Positions 1-5,511 of a DNA stretch of 5,511 nt are shown piece by piece (position 1 is the stretch's first letter; each line of letters starts with the position of its first letter). The stretch comes from Alphaproteobacteria bacterium UBA6544 (lineage in GTDB: Bacteria; Pseudomonadota; Alphaproteobacteria; UBA8366), in assembly GCA_002434595.1 (NCBI GenBank), contig DJKK01000321.1:1-5511 (forward strand), in the 5' to 3' direction. The notes beneath the pieces were generated by a model that was not told the DNA's origin, made no database searches, and saw nothing but the letters and a program-made list of their open reading frames with translations. The position numbers and the translations under genes were made by a program.

Positions 1-147
1 AATACAGTGAAATAAACATCTATTTTGGGAATTCCAACGAACTCCCGATCCACGAACGATGCAACTTATCTAGTCACGATTACTGAAGCACCTAACTTTA
101 TCAATATCGCCAATGGTTCCTCAATCGTATAGTTCGGAGCACTCAAA
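1..147. other. AT-rich intergenic leader upstream of the three-gene operon
   Basis: No frame on either strand gives a convincing protein. The only open plus-strand stretch (3-86) has no start and no recognisable sequence, so the tail of an upstream gene cannot be fully excluded. The region is clearly richer in A+T than the genes and probably carries the operon promoter. I could not find a well-spaced -35/-10 pair. A TATAGT at 128-133 resembles a -10 box but lies too close to the start codon and has no -35 partner. A near-palindrome lies at 25-37. Confidence 0.6.
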
Positions 148-1059
148 ATGACATTGCCGCATCACAACCGTTTCGACTATTCCGCGATTGTGGAACGTCC
201 GGACTATTCATGGCCCGACGGCAAAAGGCTTGCCCTGCATATTGCCACGAACATAGAACATTTCGCGTTTGGTGAAGGTATCGGCCACACACCGACGGAA
301 CCTGGACCACCGCCAGATCATCGCAATTATGCATGGCGCGACTACGGCCTGAGGGTCGGTGTTTGGCGTATTCTCGATTTGCTGGATAATTTAGCCCTCC
401 CCGCGAGCCATCTCACCAATAGTGCGATTTACGAATATGCCCCGCAGATCATGGATCGTATACGCAAGCGGGGTGACGAGATCGTCGGCCACGGCCGGAC
501 CAATTCAGAACGACAGGCGGATTTCGACGAGGCCGACGAAGCGTCCTTAATCCGCGAAGCAACCGAAATAATCGGCAAGAACGAAGGCGTTCCCCCGCGC
601 GGATGGATGAGCCCATGGATCTCCGAGAGCAACACGACCGCCGATTTGCTCAAAGAAAATGGGTATACTTACATCATGAACTGGCCCTGCGACGACCAGC
701 CCTTCTGGATGCGAACGCGCTCGGGACCGATTCTGCAGGTGCCGTATCCAGTGGAAATCAACGACTCGCCGGCTATGCTCAATAGGCGCCACACACCTTC
801 AGATTTTGCGGAAATGACGATCGACCAATTCGACGTCATGATCGAAGAATGCGAGAAACAGCCACTCGTTATGGGCCTCGCCCTGCACACCTTTGTTGTA
901 GGACAGCCGTTCCGCTTCAAACATCTGCAACGAATTCTTGAACACTTCGTTAACCACCCGAAGCGAGACCGGGTTTGGTTCGCCCGCCCCGGCGAGATTG
1001 CCAATCATGTCGCCAGTTTACCGTGCGGTACCGTTCCTGGAAGTGACGAGTTGGCATAG
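148..1059 (+). CDS. Polysaccharide deacetylase family protein (PuuE/PgdA-like, NodB-fold C-N hydrolase)
   Basis: A 303-residue cytoplasmic protein with no signal peptide or membrane segment. It matches the NodB-homology carbohydrate esterase 4 branch that includes PuuE-type allantoinases and HpPgdA-type deacetylases, metal-dependent enzymes that cleave amide or related C-N bonds. Visible landmarks are a strand followed by TNIEHF (residues 34-39, where classical deacetylases carry the catalytic Asp-Asp), GHGRTNSERQ (114-123, with H115 as probable metal ligand), PRGWMSP (150-156), DDQPFW (182-187) followed by the PYPVEIND strand (199-206), and LALHTFVVGQPFR (244-256) with H247. Length is normal for this branch. 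The ATG at 148 is preceded by GGAG at 136-139 with 8-nt spacing. It is the first gene of a tight operon with a dioxygenase 22 bp downstream. The family call is firm; the substrate (allantoin-like ureide, N-acetyl sugar or other amide) cannot be read from sequence. Confidence 0.85.
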   Translation: MTLPHHNRFDYSAIVERPDYSWPDGKRLALHIATNIEHFAFGEGIGHTPTEPGPPPDHRNYAWRDYGLRVGVWRILDLLDNLALPASHLTNSAIYEYAPQIMDRIRKRGDEIVGHGRTNSERQADFDEADEASLIREATEIIGKNEGVPPRGWMSPWISESNTTADLLKENGYTYIMNWPCDDQPFWMRTRSGPILQVPYPVEINDSPAMLNRRHTPSDFAEMTIDQFDVMIEECEKQPLVMGLALHTFVVGQPFRFKHLQRILEHFVNHPKRDRVWFARPGEIANHVASLPCGTVPGSDELA

Positions 1060-1068
1060 AAAAATCGT

Positions 1069-1073
1069 AGGGA
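1069..1073 (+). promoter_or_regulatory. Ribosome binding site fixing the dioxygenase start
   Basis: AGGGA lies 8 nt before the ATG at 1082. It decides the start of the dioxygenase: the reading frame is open back to an ATG at 938 inside the deacetylase gene, but that upstream stretch is not dioxygenase-like and would overlap the first gene by about 120 bp. Confidence 0.65.
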
Positions 1074-1081
1074 CACTGGCC

Positions 1082-2080
1082 ATGCCCATCTCCATGCCTG
1101 GCGCAACGAAACAAAGACCTCGTATGTACGACGGTGTGTTTCGCGGGAAGAAGGCATGGACCCGCGACAGTATCGAGAAGACTGATTATTTGGTCAAAAT
1201 TCCGCCTGATTGCCAGGCGGAGATTCGTGAATTCGTTCAGTCACTCCGAGAAAATCCCCTACAAACGGAAGTACTCAGCCCACACGACTATCAGTTGCCG
1301 CGCACAAAATCCCTGATGAAGGCGGTAAAGGATCGGCTAGAAAGGGGTGTTGGTTTCACGGTCCTTGATCGCCTTTCAGTGCGTTCATTCACGAAAGATG
1401 AACTCAAGTCGGTTTATTGGATTTTGAGCTCTCTCATCGCAAGGCCCGTCGCACAATCCTTCAGCGGAACACTGCTTTACGACGTTCTAGACACCGGAAA
1501 ACTGAAAGGGCCGAAGGTTCGCGCGGACCTCACCAGTGCTGAACTCGATTTTCATACGGACTACAGCTACAACGAACCGCCGCGCTACTTCGGACTGCAA
1601 ACACTAAGCACGGCCAAGAAAGGTGGACGCAGTGGGGTCGTCAGCCTCCTGACAGCTCACAACGAAATGCGGCGCCATCACCCTCACCTCCTAGAAAGGC
1701 TCTACCGTCCCTTCTGGCTCAACCGTTATGGCGAGCACGCCCCGGGTCTGCAGAAAGCCAGTTCCCATCCTGTTTATTCGTACGACGGCAATGAGCTGTG
1801 GGCACGCTTCAATCCACGCAATATCTATGCGGGATACGATCTCGTGGGAGAGACACTGGATGAAGAAGGCCGGGAAGCGGTGGAGACGATGCATCGCGTC
1901 TTGTTGGCTCCGGCGCATCACGTGAACTTCTACCTCTCCGCCGGACAGATTATCTACCTACAGAACGGACGGTGTGCCCATCGTCGAACGGCATACGAGG
2001 ATTACGACGATCTAGACCGGCGGCGCCACATGATCCGAATCTTTTTGCGGGATCATGGCGCCCGGACCTACAACGGATAG
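1082..2080 (+). CDS. TauD/TfdA-family Fe(II)/2-oxoglutarate-dependent dioxygenase
   Basis: A 332-residue protein of the clavaminate synthase-like / TauD-TfdA superfamily, which couples decarboxylation of 2-oxoglutarate to hydroxylation of an organic substrate at a non-haem Fe(II) centre. The facial triad is visible: H158-T-D160 in ELDFHTDYSY (residues 154-163) and the distal H300 in NGRCAHRRTAY (295-305). The arginine-rich RRRHMIRIF (313-321) should supply the 2-oxoglutarate carboxylate ligand. GLQTL (171-175) and the GGRSGVVS strand (181-188) are typical of the core fold. The start at 1082 is chosen by AGGGA at 1069-1073; ATGs at 1094 and 1124 are alternatives. There is no signal peptide, so it is cytoplasmic. 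It lies 22 bp after the deacetylase gene and 57 bp before the binding-protein gene. The catalytic residues look intact. The substrate is unknown; taurine is not implied, because this superfamily is very diverse. A second family member begins at the right edge of the window. Confidence 0.85.
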   Translation: MPISMPGATKQRPRMYDGVFRGKKAWTRDSIEKTDYLVKIPPDCQAEIREFVQSLRENPLQTEVLSPHDYQLPRTKSLMKAVKDRLERGVGFTVLDRLSVRSFTKDELKSVYWILSSLIARPVAQSFSGTLLYDVLDTGKLKGPKVRADLTSAELDFHTDYSYNEPPRYFGLQTLSTAKKGGRSGVVSLLTAHNEMRRHHPHLLERLYRPFWLNRYGEHAPGLQKASSHPVYSYDGNELWARFNPRNIYAGYDLVGETLDEEGREAVETMHRVLLAPAHHVNFYLSAGQIIYLQNGRCAHRRTAYEDYDDLDRRRHMIRIFLRDHGARTYNG

Positions 2081-2124
2081 ATTAGTTGGCAGCCCTTTGA
2101 AGACTTCACTTACGCGACGCAATC

Positions 2125-2134
2125 GAGGCAAGGA
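2125..2134 (+). promoter_or_regulatory. Ribosome binding site of the NMT1/THI5-like gene
   Basis: GAGG at 2125-2128 is 9 nt before the ATG at 2138, and a second purine run, AAGGA (2130-2134), lies closer. The site matters because it supports a start that leaves no room for a signal peptide. Reading upstream in the same frame there is no ATG, GTG, TTG or CTG before the stop codon of the dioxygenase at 2078-2080. Confidence 0.6.
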
Positions 2135-2137
2135 AAC

Positions 2138-3058
2138 ATGGCTATCAATTTATGCGAATCCTTTCGGGCGATGTTTTATACGCCCTTCTATCTCCCCTTT
2201 TCACTCGGCACCTATGAGGCGGAAGGTGTGGATGTCACGCTGAGCACGAGCCCGAGCCTGGATACGGTCGCCGAACAGCTGCGCGACGGAATCGCCGACG
2301 TTTATTGGGGCGGACCGATGCGCATCATGGTTATGCGTGATAAAAATCGTGAGCCTGAGATTCTCGGATTTTCGGAGGCGATAACGCGCGATCCTTTTTT
2401 CCTGATCGGCAAAGCGCCGAACCCCGACTTCGACCTCAAGGACCTGCTCGATGTGCGGTTCGCCAGTGTCTCGGAAGTACCGACTCCATGGATGTGCCTG
2501 CAAGAAGACCTGCGGCGCGCGGACATCGACCCGGCGACGCTGGACCGCGAGCCAGGAAGGACGATGCCGGAGAATGTCGACGCTCTCGCCGCGGGAGAGG
2601 CGGACGTTATCCAGCTGTTCCAGCCATATGCTGAGCAGGTGCTGGCGAGTAACGCTGGCAGCATCTGGTATGCCCAGGCCTCGCGCGGCTATTGCACCTA
2701 CACGACGCTCTACGCAACGAAAGACATGATTGCGGCACAGCCGGACGCCCTCCATCGGATGACCCGTGCCATGTATCGGTGCCAAAAATGGCTCCATTCC
2801 GTGAAGCCCGAAGAAATCGCTTCCGCGGTGGCGGAATTCTTCCCCGACATTTCCCCCGATATCCTATCATCCGCGGCGAAACGCTATATCGACCTTGGGG
2901 TTTGGGGGAAAGACCCACATTTGCCGCGGGCTGGCTTCGAGCGGCTTCGGGATTCATTGGTTTCAGGCGGGCTCATCAATCACCGGCCCGAATTCGAACA
3001 CTGCGTGCACAACACATTCGCAGACGCTGTTATCTTGGAGGATCCGCGTGCTGCCTGA
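2138..3058 (+). CDS. NMT1/THI5-like substrate-binding protein, without signal peptide
   Basis: A 306-residue protein resembling the NMT1/THI5-like periplasmic-binding fold used by ABC transporters for sulfonates, nitrate, pyrimidines and related small molecules. Family hallmarks are YTPFYLPFSLGTYEAEGVDV (residues 14-33), the AEQLRDGIADVYWGGP segment (45-60), DPFFLIG (85-91), the DLKDLLDVRFASVSEV strand (99-114) opening the second lobe, and LAAGEADVIQLFQPYAEQVL (150-169). The N-terminus goes directly into the first beta-strand. There is no hydrophobic signal and no lipobox, and no in-frame upstream start exists, so the product is predicted to be cytoplasmic. The THI5 cysteine cluster is absent and the first histidine is residue 206, so the THI5 self-sacrificing HMP-P chemistry is not supported. 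It is the last gene of the three-gene operon; no permease or ATPase gene accompanies it. Its 3' end overlaps the convergent glycosyltransferase gene by 29 bp. The fold call is good; ligand and role are open. Confidence 0.8.
   Translation: MAINLCESFRAMFYTPFYLPFSLGTYEAEGVDVTLSTSPSLDTVAEQLRDGIADVYWGGPMRIMVMRDKNREPEILGFSEAITRDPFFLIGKAPNPDFDLKDLLDVRFASVSEVPTPWMCLQEDLRRADIDPATLDREPGRTMPENVDALAAGEADVIQLFQPYAEQVLASNAGSIWYAQASRGYCTYTTLYATKDMIAAQPDALHRMTRAMYRCQKWLHSVKPEEIASAVAEFFPDISPDILSSAAKRYIDLGVWGKDPHLPRAGFERLRDSLVSGGLINHRPEFEHCVHNTFADAVILEDPRAA
3030..3058. other. 29-bp tail-to-tail overlap of convergent genes
   Basis: The plus-strand stop TGA (3056-3058) of the binding-protein gene lies inside the last codons of the minus-strand glycosyltransferase gene, whose TAA reads from 3032 to 3030. 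There is no intergenic space, and I see no GC-rich hairpin followed by a T-run nearby in either direction. Both transcripts must therefore extend into the opposing coding sequence. Confidence 0.9.
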
Positions 3059-5120
3059 CTTGGCACTCGCACCAGTCATTCCAAATGCGTCGCAGTTCGG
3101 CGTCGAGAAACGCGATGTAGCGATCTTCGTCCATGATCGGAGATCGTGACATGCGTCCCCTCAGATCATGCCGAATATCCTCGAGCCCATCAAGATCGCT
3201 TGCTAGGTTAACCGCAATCTCGACGAACGCGTCCCGGTCGATCGCCACAAGCTGCGGCAGCCCGATATTCGACAAATGCATCAAACCTGTCCGACCAAAC
3301 TGCGTTTTGCCTGCATATGTGACCACCGGCACACCCATCCAGAGTGCATCACACGTCGTCGTGCCTCCGGACGCCATAATCGGATCGAGGCAAATATCCA
3401 ACTCCCGGTAGGGTGTGTAGGGGTCCGGCGTTCGCCCAAATCGAATGATTCGTTCGCGATCAACGCCGTGCGCGGCAAAGCGATCAACGATCACGGCGGA
3501 TTCTGGGCGGTCGAACTCAAGCCATTTTAAAACCAACCGGGAGTTCGGAACCTCACGCAACACCCCCGCCCACACTTCGACGGTTAAATCGTTAAGTTTA
3601 ATAGCATTGTTGAAACTGCCAAACGTGATGTAACCGTTCTCCCAAGCCGGAGTTCGGTAAGCAGGCGCAACATCGACATCCAGTGGCCGGTAGCAGAAAT
3701 GAGTTTCTGGCAGTCGGATAACTTCTTCGCAGTGATGAAGTTCCGCTTCCGGAAGTGCTACTTTTTCGTCTAGAAGCCGGAAATCGATCGCGGACAGCCC
3801 CGTAGTATTAGGATAAAGAGCTGTTCCGATCTGCACCGGCGCAGGCTTGCGGGCCGCCGCCAGCAGACGATTCCCGGACATGTGTCCGGCCCCTTCGAAT
3901 AGGATATCGATCCGGTCGGCTCTAATTGTCTCCGCAAGGCGGCCATCACTCCATTGATGGACTTGATGGAACTGCGTCGCAGCCAACCGAAACTTCTCCG
4001 TCCAGCCATCCATCGCATGAAAATTGTAGTAGCAGACAACCTCATATCCCTTCCGCACCAATCCTTCCACGATCGGCAGATAGAAATGGCCACCCGGGTG
4101 AATGCGAAGATCCGGTGACAAGAGCCCGATGCGTAGAGGCCGTTCGCGGTCCACCTCGATATCATAGAACCGCATGTCGGGCATCAAGGAGGCCGCGTGC
4201 CGGCGCTCGAACTCCAAATGTTCCTCGAATACCACTCCGAGGTCTTCATCGACTTTAAAGCAAAGGCAAAAAAGAAGGTTGGACCGCGCCAAGTGGTTAT
4301 CGGGGTCAAGTTCCAGAGACCGCCTAAACGCGGCTAAAGCCGCATCCATTTTCCCCTGATCCTTCAGGACGATCCCAAGATTCGAATGCGCCACAGCCAT
4401 ATCCGGTGAACGCTCAGCCGCACGCTGGTAATACGCGCCAGCAGCAGAGATTTCCATACGTTCCCGATAAACATTACCGATATTGATGAGCGCCTCGGGA
4501 TCCTCGGGCGAAATCTCAAGAACGCGCTCGAAACACGCGATTGCCTCCTCGTGCCAGCCACGGGCCAAATTGATCACCCCCAGGGTGAAATGCGCCTCCG
4601 GAAACTCACCATCGCATTCGATTGCCTGGTAGCAGAATGCCGACGCGGTATCTAGATCCGCTTTCTCTTGATAGATGAGCGCAAGATTTATTAAAGGTTC
4701 GGGAATCGTATCGTCGAGCGCGATTGATTTGCGAGCCGCTGCTTCGGCCACGCCGTGATCGCCACCCCGCAGTTCCAGTCCCGAGAGAATGGCCCACCAA
4801 TCCGCACGCTCAGGGAATAGATCAAGCAGGCAGTCGTATTGACGGGATGCTCGCGCGAATTGACCCAGATCCGCGAGCACACTGGCATATGCTTCGATGT
4901 TTCGGGTCGAGGTCGAAGCCAGTTCCACGCTCTTCTGATAGGCTCGGGCGGCATCCTGCATACGCCCTTGCGCTGACGCGATCGATCCCTTGAAGTACCA
5001 AACGTTATCGTTTTCCGGATCGAGTTCGACAGCTTCCACGGATAATGTCCACGCCGAGTCCAGATCACCTTGTTCGAACAGCGTTACGGCCTGGCCGATC
5101 AATTTTTCGACAATTAACAA
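3030..5120 (-). CDS. TPR-repeat protein with GT41 (SPINDLY/OGT-like) glycosyltransferase domain
   Basis: A 696-residue soluble protein. Residues 1 to about 280 form roughly eight 34-residue tetratricopeptide repeats; clear units are near 40-72, 176-207, 208-241 and 242-275. After a linker (about 285-325) comes a GT41 catalytic region with GT-B fold, the family of O-GlcNAc transferase and bacterial protein glycosyltransferases. Motifs are RIGLLSPDLRIHPGGHF (330-346), with H341 matching the active-site His of human OGT; IRADRIDILFEGAGHMSGNR (399-418); RKPAPVQ (424-430); TFGSFNNAIKL (499-509), with K508 matching the sugar-nucleotide-binding Lys; GGTTTCDALWMGVPVVT (585-601); and a final RSPIMDEDRYIAFLDAE (659-675). 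Where relatives usually have WLGYPGTTG this protein has TALYPNTTG (433-441). The start is TTG at 5120, supported by GAGAGG at 5131-5136; no ATG or GTG lies upstream before the in-frame stop at 5157-5159. The protein substrate and donor sugar are unknown. Confidence 0.85.
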   Translation of the reverse strand: MLIVEKLIGQAVTLFEQGDLDSAWTLSVEAVELDPENDNVWYFKGSIASAQGRMQDAARAYQKSVELASTSTRNIEAYASVLADLGQFARASRQYDCLLDLFPERADWWAILSGLELRGGDHGVAEAAARKSIALDDTIPEPLINLALIYQEKADLDTASAFCYQAIECDGEFPEAHFTLGVINLARGWHEEAIACFERVLEISPEDPEALINIGNVYRERMEISAAGAYYQRAAERSPDMAVAHSNLGIVLKDQGKMDAALAAFRRSLELDPDNHLARSNLLFCLCFKVDEDLGVVFEEHLEFERRHAASLMPDMRFYDIEVDRERPLRIGLLSPDLRIHPGGHFYLPIVEGLVRKGYEVVCYYNFHAMDGWTEKFRLAATQFHQVHQWSDGRLAETIRADRIDILFEGAGHMSGNRLLAAARKPAPVQIGTALYPNTTGLSAIDFRLLDEKVALPEAELHHCEEVIRLPETHFCYRPLDVDVAPAYRTPAWENGYITFGSFNNAIKLNDLTVEVWAGVLREVPNSRLVLKWLEFDRPESAVIVDRFAAHGVDRERIIRFGRTPDPYTPYRELDICLDPIMASGGTTTCDALWMGVPVVTYAGKTQFGRTGLMHLSNIGLPQLVAIDRDAFVEIAVNLASDLDGLEDIRHDLRGRMSRSPIMDEDRYIAFLDAELRRIWNDWCECQVRQHADPPR

Positions 5121-5130
5121 GTAATCCGGG

Positions 5131-5136
5131 CCTCTC
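5131..5136 (-). promoter_or_regulatory. Ribosome binding site supporting the TTG start of the TPR glycosyltransferase
   Basis: On the minus strand this reads GAGAGG, 10 nt before the TTG at 5120-5118. It is the only good Shine-Dalgarno match in the open stretch upstream. The next in-frame ATG lies about 50 codons downstream (residue 54) and would remove the first TPR repeat. Confidence 0.55.
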
Positions 5137-5173
5137 TGCAGCAGATAATCATAGAATCAGTCGTGAACTTCCG

Positions 5174-5200
5174 TACAGCCCAAATAAAATCATAGCTGTA
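5174..5200. promoter_or_regulatory. Candidate operator: inverted repeat TACAGC-N15-GCTGTA
   Basis: Two perfect 6-bp inverted half-sites (5174-5179 and 5195-5200) flank an AT-rich 15-bp spacer. The half-site repeat distance is 21 bp, two helical turns, as expected for a dimeric regulator binding one DNA face. It sits in the middle of the divergent intergenic region. A 6-bp inverted pair is expected by chance about once in a region this size if many spacings are allowed, so this is only a candidate. Confidence 0.25.
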
Positions 5201-5294
5201 ATTACCGCTACGTGCCGCCCCGACGAGATGTCTTTGAGCAAACAAGGCAGACAGGTATGTGACGATATCCCGCATTCCGTCTAATCTGTTTTTG

Positions 5295-5299
5295 AAAGG
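5295..5299 (+). promoter_or_regulatory. Ribosome binding site of the right-edge dioxygenase
   Basis: AAAGG with 10-nt spacing to a TTG at 5310. It favours TTG 5310 over an upstream in-frame GTG at 5259, and conserved family sequence begins within the first ten residues after this TTG. Confidence 0.45.
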
Positions 5300-5309
5300 T
5301 TTTAAGCGC

Positions 5310-5511
5310 TTGATACTAAATGAAAAACTGTCCGGACCTACGGTTTGGAAGGGTTCAGATCTCACTGGCGAGTCATCATGGATTCATGAACTCACGGAAG
5401 GCGAGATCGCATCCCTCGACAATGCGCTTTCTTTTCTAAGAGTATTGGGTAAATCCTTTCCAAACTTCGTGAAAGAAGACTTCCAAATTCCAGCCTGGAC
5501 CGAACGCTTGC
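5310..5511 (+). CDS. TauD/TfdA-family dioxygenase, N-terminal fragment (cut by window edge)
   Basis: The frame is open from 5238 to the window end. From the proposed TTG at 5310 it encodes 67 residues plus one base of the next codon. The sequence contains SGPTVWKGSDL (residues 8-18), SSWIHELTEGEIASLDNAL (22-40) and EDFQIPAWTERL (56-67), which is the typical N-terminal pattern of clavaminate synthase-like TauD/TfdA proteins: a G-P-x-x-W-x-G-x-D-L opening, then W-I-x-x-L-(T/S)-x-x-E-I-A-x-(L/I)-D, then the D-F-x-(L/I)-P-x-x-x-x-x-L segment. The catalytic region lies outside the window. No ATG occurs in this frame. GTG 5259 would add 17 residues with no family resemblance. It is divergent from the TPR glycosyltransferase and shares the upstream region with it. 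Its N-terminus is more typical of the family than that of the dioxygenase at 1082-2080, so the two are distant relatives rather than recent duplicates. Confidence 0.7.
   Translation, partial: MILNEKLSGPTVWKGSDLTGESSWIHELTEGEIASLDNALSFLRVLGKSFPNFVKEDFQIPAWTERL

Larger units (their letters stand above)
5121..5309. other. Divergent intergenic region between the glycosyltransferase and the edge dioxygenase
   Basis: This stretch of about 190 bp must hold the promoters of both divergent genes. A minus-strand frame (GTG at 5365 to 5114) is open through it but has no recognisable sequence and overlaps the start of both real genes, so I do not call it. Small repeats are present: inverted TACAGC/GCTGTA (5174-5200) and direct AATCATAG (5147-5154 and 5188-5195). 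No convincing sigma70 promoter pair was found; GTGACG (5259-5264) and TAATCT (5282-5287) have 17-bp spacing but match the consensus poorly. Confidence 0.5.

Noticed and set aside
128..133. TATAGT as a -10 box for the operon
   Set aside because: No -35 match at suitable spacing, and the transcript would start almost at the ribosome binding site; more likely a chance AT-rich hexamer.
938..1081. N-terminal extension of the dioxygenase to an ATG at 938
   Set aside because: It would overlap the deacetylase gene by about 120 bp, shows no resemblance to the dioxygenase family, and is outcompeted by the ATG at 1082 with a good ribosome binding site.
2201..2797. 198-codon open frame antisense to the binding-protein gene
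   Set aside because: It lies fully inside a well-recognised gene, has no recognisable motif, and is rich in Arg, Ser and Pro as expected of an antisense shadow in GC-rich coding DNA.
3001..3023. CTGCG...CGCAG hairpin as terminator near the convergent gene ends
   Set aside because: The 5-bp stem with a 13-nt loop is weak, lies within coding sequence and has no T-run on either strand.
2138..3058. Assignment as THI5-type HMP-P synthase (thiamine pyrimidine synthesis)
   Set aside because: The Cys cluster is absent and there is no His in the first 205 residues, so the histidine-consuming reaction cannot be supported. No thiamine riboswitch was seen upstream.
3770..4165. 131-codon open frame in another minus-strand frame inside the glycosyltransferase gene
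   Set aside because: It overlaps the conserved GT41 catalytic domain in a different frame and shows no family features of its own. No frameshift is needed to explain the 696-residue product.
5304..5311. AAGCGCTT palindrome overlapping the TTG start of the edge gene
   Set aside because: A single 8-bp palindrome is common by chance and does not extend further; insufficient to call an operator.
5114..5365. 83-codon minus-strand frame across the divergent intergenic region
   Set aside because: It has a GTG start without a clear ribosome binding site, no recognisable sequence, and overlaps the starts of both flanking genes.

Overview
The window is ordinary bacterial chromosome: densely packed genes with Shine-Dalgarno sites, coding GC in the mid-50s percent by eye, and AT-richer intergenic DNA. 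The protein families (a PuuE/PgdA-like polysaccharide deacetylase, TauD/TfdA-type dioxygenases, an NMT1/THI5-like binding protein and a TPR-SPINDLY/OGT glycosyltransferase) fit a metabolically versatile Pseudomonadota. An alphaproteobacterium of the Rhodospirillales type is my best guess, but this is inference; there is no rRNA or other phylogenetic marker here.

Layout. Bases 1-147 are an AT-rich leader with no convincing gene. Bases 148-3058 hold three plus-strand genes with gaps of 22 and 57 bp, very likely one operon: a NodB-fold deacetylase/allantoinase-like hydrolase, an Fe(II)/2-oxoglutarate dioxygenase of the TauD/TfdA superfamily, and a substrate-binding-type NMT1/THI5 protein with no signal peptide. 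Running towards them on the minus strand (5120-3030) is a 696-residue protein with about eight TPR repeats and a C-terminal GT41 (O-GlcNAc-transferase-like) catalytic domain. The two convergent transcription units overlap tail to tail by 29 bp. The glycosyltransferase and a rightward gene cut by the window edge diverge from an intergenic region of about 190 bp (5121-5309). The edge gene, absent from ATG-based gene finding, is recognisable as the N-terminus of a second TauD/TfdA-like protein. Both divergent genes appear to start with TTG.

How the genes may work together (inference): the three-gene operon looks like a small catabolic or modification module for an organic N-, O- or S-containing metabolite, with a C-N hydrolase, an oxygenase and a small-molecule-binding protein. 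No permease or ATPase is present. The binding protein lacks an export signal and also lacks the residues of the THI5 HMP-P synthase reaction, so its role as a classical ABC transporter component is open. The glycosyltransferase is probably functionally separate. No mobile element, tRNA, rRNA or CRISPR array was seen, and I find no strong evidence of an entirely new system. The unusual points are the leaderless binding protein, the convergent gene overlap, the paired TTG starts and the altered motif in the GT41 domain.
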